Position numbers and translations under genes: made by a program | Origin: Alphaproteobacteria bacterium | Lineage (GTDB): Bacteria > Pseudomonadota > Alphaproteobacteria > Rhodobacterales > Rhodobacteraceae | DNA: 8,285 nucleotides | Reading direction: 5' to 3' | Assembly (NCBI GenBank): GCA_030424705.1 | Contig: JAUHWJ010000059.1 | Span: forward strand, 1 to 8,285 | The notes under the pieces: model-generated | Databases searched by the model: none | Told to the model about the DNA's origin: nothing | Seen by the model: the letters and a program-made list of their open reading frames with translations, nothing else | Shown: piece by piece, positions 5,843 through 8,285 of the stretch | Layout: every line of letters begins with the position of its first letter | How positions within the stretch are numbered: the stretch's first letter is position 1

Positions 5843-5919
5843 GCGGGCCGATATCCGGGGCTTATTGGCCGGGCGAGCCTCACAAACCGCGTGAGAGGAT
5901 CAGACGCCTACAGAAACCC

Positions 5920-6681
5920 TCACCCCGCCCGCCCCGCCGCCGGCCTCGGCGCCGGGCGCACCGCCCCCGCCAGCGCCCGGAGCGGCGTGCGGGCGGCGAC
6001 GGCGGAGCCGGCCCGTGGCGCGGCATAGGCCGTCTTCACCGCCTCGACGAGGATCACCCCGGCGAAGCGCTGCGCGTCGAGCCGCCGCCCCGTCGCCTCC
6101 GCCGCCCCCGCCATGCGGAGCCAGAAGCGCCGTTCGGAGGGCGGGGCGTAGAGCGCGGCGGAATGGCGCACGGGCTCCAGCTGATGCTCCCTCAGCCGCG
6201 CCTCGAGCTGGGAGACGGAATAGGGCCGGCCGTGGCCGAAGGGCGTCGTCTCCCGCCGCGCCCAGAGCCCGGCGCGGTTCGGCACGATGAAGAGCGCCCG
6301 CCCGCCCGGCGCCAGCACGCGCTGCGCCTCCGCCAGCACCGCGCCGGGGCGTTCCGAATTCTCCAGCGCATGAATCACCAGCAGCCGGTCCACGAACCCC
6401 GTCGCCAGAGGCCAGCGCCGCTCGTCCGCCAGGACGGAGACGTTCGCTCCCTCCACCGGCCAGTGGAACGCCCCCATCTGCGCCGGCATGAGCGAGACGA
6501 TGCGCTGCGCCCCCTCCCGGAACGGGCGGAGGAAAGGCTGGCCGAAGCCGAAGGCGGCGACATTCTCCGCCCGCGCATCCCGCCAATGCGCGGCCACCGC
6601 CCCGCGGATCGCCGTCTGCGCCGCCCGGCCAAGGGGGGAGCGGTAATAGAACCGCCTGAGCTCGATCACGTCGAGATGCAT
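5920..6681 (-). CDS. Class I SAM-dependent methyltransferase (Methyltransf_11-like)
   Basis: A 253-residue cytoplasmic protein with a Rossmann-type methyltransferase core. The N-terminus MHLDVIELRRFYYRSPLGR, then FGFGQPFLRPF (44-54) in the place of the glycine-rich SAM loop, VDRLLVIHALENS (motif II/III region) and LAPGGRALFIVPNR (post-motif strand) fit a family of methyltransferases common beside gloB in alphaproteobacteria. The C-terminal 50 residues are Ala/Arg/Pro-rich and look poorly conserved. GGAGG lies about 10 nt before the ATG. It is transcribed divergently from gloB across 60 bp, so the two may share control. The methyl acceptor is unknown, and the SAM motif is less canonical than GxGxG. 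Confidence 0.85.
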   Translation of the reverse strand: MHLDVIELRRFYYRSPLGRAAQTAIRGAVAAHWRDARAENVAAFGFGQPFLRPFREGAQRIVSLMPAQMGAFHWPVEGANVSVLADERRWPLATGFVDRLLVIHALENSERPGAVLAEAQRVLAPGGRALFIVPNRAGLWARRETTPFGHGRPYSVSQLEARLREHQLEPVRHSAALYAPPSERRFWLRMAGAAEATGRRLDAQRFAGVILVEAVKTAYAAPRAGSAVAARTPLRALAGAVRPAPRPAAGRAG

Positions 6682-6741
6682 CTCCGGCCCGCCTCCGCTA
6701 CTCTCCCCGCGAATCTAGTCAATCGCGGAAGGCTTGCCCAC
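6682..6741. promoter_or_regulatory. Short divergent control region between the methyltransferase and gloB
   Basis: The whole leader space of both genes is 60 bp. It holds an inverted repeat, CCGCGA (6707-6712) and TCGCGG (6723-6728), with a 10-bp spacer containing the only AT-rich stretch (ATCTAGTCAA). On the minus strand this includes a -35-like TTGACT. The right half-site touches the gloB ribosome-binding site (GGAAGG, 6727-6732). A shared operator is plausible but unproven. Confidence 0.3.
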
Positions 6742-7503
6742 ATGGCTCTCGAAATCATCGTCGTTCCCTGCCGGCAGGACAATTACGGATACCTCCTTCG
6801 CGATATGGAGACGGGCGCCGTCGCCAGCGTGGACGCGCCGGAGGAGGCCGCGCTTGTCGCCGCGCTGGAGGAGCGGGGATGGGGGCTCGACCTCATCCTG
6901 CTCACCCATCACCACGAGGATCATGTGGACGCGGTCGGGCCGCTCCGCGCCCGCTACGGCGCGAAGGTCTGGGGCGCGGCGGCGGATGCGCACCGCCTGC
7001 CGAAGCTCGACCGGGATCTGAAGGAAGGCGACGAAGCCGCTCTCGGCGCAAGCGTTTCCCGCGTGATCGACGTTTCGGGCCACACCGTCGGTCATATCGC
7101 CTACGCCTTCGAGGGGGCGGTCTTCACGGCGGACAGCCTGATGGCGCTCGGCTGCGGCCGGCTTTTCGAGGGGACGGCGCTGCAGATGTGGGGCAGCCTC
7201 TCCAAGCTGATGGCCCTCCCGAAGGAGACGCTCGTCTACTCGGGCCACAATTACGGCGCCTCCAACGGCCGCTTCGCGCTCTCCATCGAGCCCGGCAACG
7301 CCGCCCTGCAGGACCGGGTGCGCCGCATCGCGGAGGCGGACGCGGCGGGCGCCCCGATCTGCCCCGTCACGCTGGAGGAGGAGCTGGCGACCAACCCCTT
7401 CCTCCGCGCGACGGAGGAGAGCGTGAAGGCCGCCGTCGGCCTTTCCGGGGCGGACGACGCGGCGGTCTTCGCGGAGGTGCGGCGGCGGAAGGACGTGTTC
7501 TGA
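6742..7503 (+). CDS. gloB: Hydroxyacylglutathione hydrolase (glyoxalase II)
   Basis: Hydrolyses S-D-lactoylglutathione to D-lactate and glutathione, the second step of methylglyoxal detoxification in the cytoplasm. The 253 residues match the family length. The metallo-beta-lactamase fold shows the two-metal site: THHHEDH (55-61) with His56, His58, Asp60 and His61, His114 in SGHTVGH, Asp131 in TADSLMALGCGRLFEG, and His169 in YSGHNYG. The C-terminal helical domain carries TNPFLR and ends RRRKDVF, with the Arg249-Lys250 pair placed as in the glutathione-binding site. One oddity is that the usual G-H-E-Y-T is G-H-N-Y-G. GGAAGG lies 9 nt before the ATG. The frame stays open far upstream, but homology begins at this Met. 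It is divergent from the methyltransferase and convergent with the MscS gene. Confidence 0.95.
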   Translation: MALEIIVVPCRQDNYGYLLRDMETGAVASVDAPEEAALVAALEERGWGLDLILLTHHHEDHVDAVGPLRARYGAKVWGAAADAHRLPKLDRDLKEGDEAALGASVSRVIDVSGHTVGHIAYAFEGAVFTADSLMALGCGRLFEGTALQMWGSLSKLMALPKETLVYSGHNYGASNGRFALSIEPGNAALQDRVRRIAEADAAGAPICPVTLEEELATNPFLRATEESVKAAVGLSGADDAAVFAEVRRRKDVF

Positions 7504-7513
7504 GGCGCGGCGC

Positions 7514-8285
7514 TCAGGCGTTCGGGCGCGCCCGGGAAATCTCCAGCGCGCCCGCCTTGATCGTCACATCCCGCTGCGGGAAGGGGATCTCGATCCCCGC
7601 GTCCCGCAGCGCCCGCCAGACGGCGAGGTAGCAGTCCGAGGCGACATTGGCGACGCCGCCCGCAGGGTCCGAGATCCAGAAGCGGGCTTCCAGGTCGATG
7701 GCGCTGTCGCCGAACCCCTTCACCAGCACGTTGACCTTGTGCGAGGCGAGGACGCGGGGAACCCCCGCCACCGCGTCCCGGATGATCGGGATCGCGGCGT
7801 CGAGATCGGTGCCGTAGGCGACCCCGATGGGCAGCTTTCGCCGCACCGCGCTGTCCGAATGGGTCCAGTTGATGACCCGGTTGATGATGAACTCCTCGTT
7901 CGGGATCAGGTGCTCCGTCCCGTCCCGCGTCCGGATCGAGGCGTAGCGCGCGCCGAGGCTGGTGACCCAGCCATAGGTCTCCGCCACCTCCACCACGTCG
8001 CCGGGTTTGATAGACCGGTCCATCAGGATGATGACGCCGGAGACGAAGTTGGAGACGATCTTCTGCAGCCCGAATCCGAGGCCGACGCCAATGGCGCCGG
8101 AGAGGACGGCGAAGGCGGTCAGGTCGATCCCGACCGCGTTGAGCGCGATCAGGATCGCGATGAGGGTGAGGCCGAGCCGCACGCCCTGCACGATCAGCGT
8201 CTGCACCGAGGGGGTGAGCGACTTGGCGCGGGTCACCCGCCGGTTCACGATCCGCGCCGTCGTCGTCGCCAGCCAAAGGAGCACG
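7514..8285 (-). CDS. MscS-family mechanosensitive ion channel, N-terminus missing
   Basis: Inner-membrane channel that opens under membrane tension and releases solutes after osmotic downshock. The frame runs off the right edge; about 256 C-terminal residues are visible. In visible numbering, a hydrophobic helix at about 31-51 precedes the pore-lining TM3 at about 57-90. TM3 has the typical Gly/Ala pattern (SGAIGVGLGFGLQ at 62-74), then SNFVSG and the signature DRSIKPGDVVEV entering the beta domain. RYASIRTRDGTEHLIPNEEF and the alpha-beta C-terminal domain follow, up to a TGA at 7514-7516. The visible start codon-like GTG at 8284 is not taken as the gene start, because MscS proteins need further helices upstream. 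The missing part may be large, as in MscK or DUF3772-type members; this cannot be told here. Confidence 0.92.
   Translation of the reverse strand, partial: VLLWLATTTARIVNRRVTRAKSLTPSVQTLIVQGVRLGLTLIAILIALNAVGIDLTAFAVLSGAIGVGLGFGLQKIVSNFVSGVIILMDRSIKPGDVVEVAETYGWVTSLGARYASIRTRDGTEHLIPNEEFIINRVINWTHSDSAVRRKLPIGVAYGTDLDAAIPIIRDAVAGVPRVLASHKVNVLVKGFGDSAIDLEARFWISDPAGGVANVASDCYLAVWRALRDAGIEIPFPQRDVTIKAGALEISRARPNA

Larger units (their letters stand above)
5686..5853. other. Run of adjacent stem-loops in the gap between the methyltransferase and hisC genes
   Basis: The 348-bp stretch 5572-5919 has no convincing gene. Within it, four foldable units follow each other almost without spacing. Unit 1: CGGCTTC (5686-5692) with GAAGCCG (5722-5728), enclosing ACCTTCC/GGAAGGT (5701-5717). 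Unit 2: TCGCCC (5730-5735) with GGGCGA (5752-5757). Unit 3: GCGGCG (5758-5763) with CGCCGC (5770-5775). Unit 4: an 11-bp stem TATCGGCCCGC (5785-5795) with GCGGGCCGATA (5843-5853), enclosing a palindrome and an 8-bp hairpin. A weak further hairpin, CTCAC/GTGAG, lies at 5879-5895 just past the methyltransferase stop. The run could be a small RNA, an mRNA leader of hisC, a 3' end of the methyltransferase transcript, or palindromic repeats. No clear hisC promoter was found. Confidence 0.5.

Noticed and set aside
5900..6586. 228-codon leftward frame overlapping the methyltransferase
   Set aside because: It is Gly/Ala/Arg-rich in another frame of the methyltransferase gene, without motifs.
5017..7503. 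Very long rightward open frame ending in the GloB sequence
   Set aside because: Everything before 6742 is antisense to hisC, the intergenic stem-loops and the methyltransferase, and is Arg/Pro-rich low-information protein. GloB homology and a ribosome-binding site begin at 6742.

Overview
The window is a high-GC chromosomal segment with the strong C/G third-position bias and gene content of an alphaproteobacterium, most likely in the Rhodobacterales. The signs are a TctC/Bug periplasmic binding protein of the 'PPGDLED' type, a class III omega-aminotransferase, a hisC-tyrA pair, an extensin-like lipoprotein, and a GloB/methyltransferase divergent pair. This placement is inferred from gene families and composition; no marker gene is present.

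Layout. 1-726 (-) is the N-terminal part of a tripartite tricarboxylate transporter (TTT) substrate-binding protein that runs off the left edge. It is divergent from 911-2263 (+), a complete PLP-dependent class III aminotransferase; the 184-bp gap holds a plausible sigma70-like promoter for the binding protein. 2264-2810 has no convincing gene but holds a roughly 394-bp imperfect inverted repeat (2301-2694) built of smaller hairpins, lying between two convergent genes. 5571 down to 2811 (-) is a tightly overlapped three-gene operon: hisC, then tyrA (prephenate/arogenate dehydrogenase), then an extensin-like M15-type lipoprotein. Both junctions are 4-bp GTGA overlaps. 5572-5919 has no gene but holds a run of adjacent stem-loops (5686-5853) ending in a three-way-junction fold. 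6681-5920 (-) is a SAM-dependent methyltransferase, divergent from gloB at 6742-7503 (+). 8285-7514 (-) is the C-terminal part of an MscS-family mechanosensitive channel, convergent with gloB and only 10 bp from it.

Function. HisC and TyrA together would cover the last two steps to tyrosine (oxidation of prephenate or arogenate, plus aromatic transamination), with an envelope lipoprotein translationally coupled to them. GloB finishes the glyoxalase route for methylglyoxal. The binding protein and aminotransferase may belong to one uptake-and-catabolism locus, but the substrate cannot be read from sequence.

The protein genes are ordinary. The most unusual content is the two palindromic intergenic regions. 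The 2301-2694 element has two arms that differ at paired positions in ways that keep their hairpins intact. This suggests a conserved fold, in a mosaic (BIME-like or MITE-like) repeat or a structured RNA. No CRISPR array, tRNA, rRNA or transposase gene was seen.
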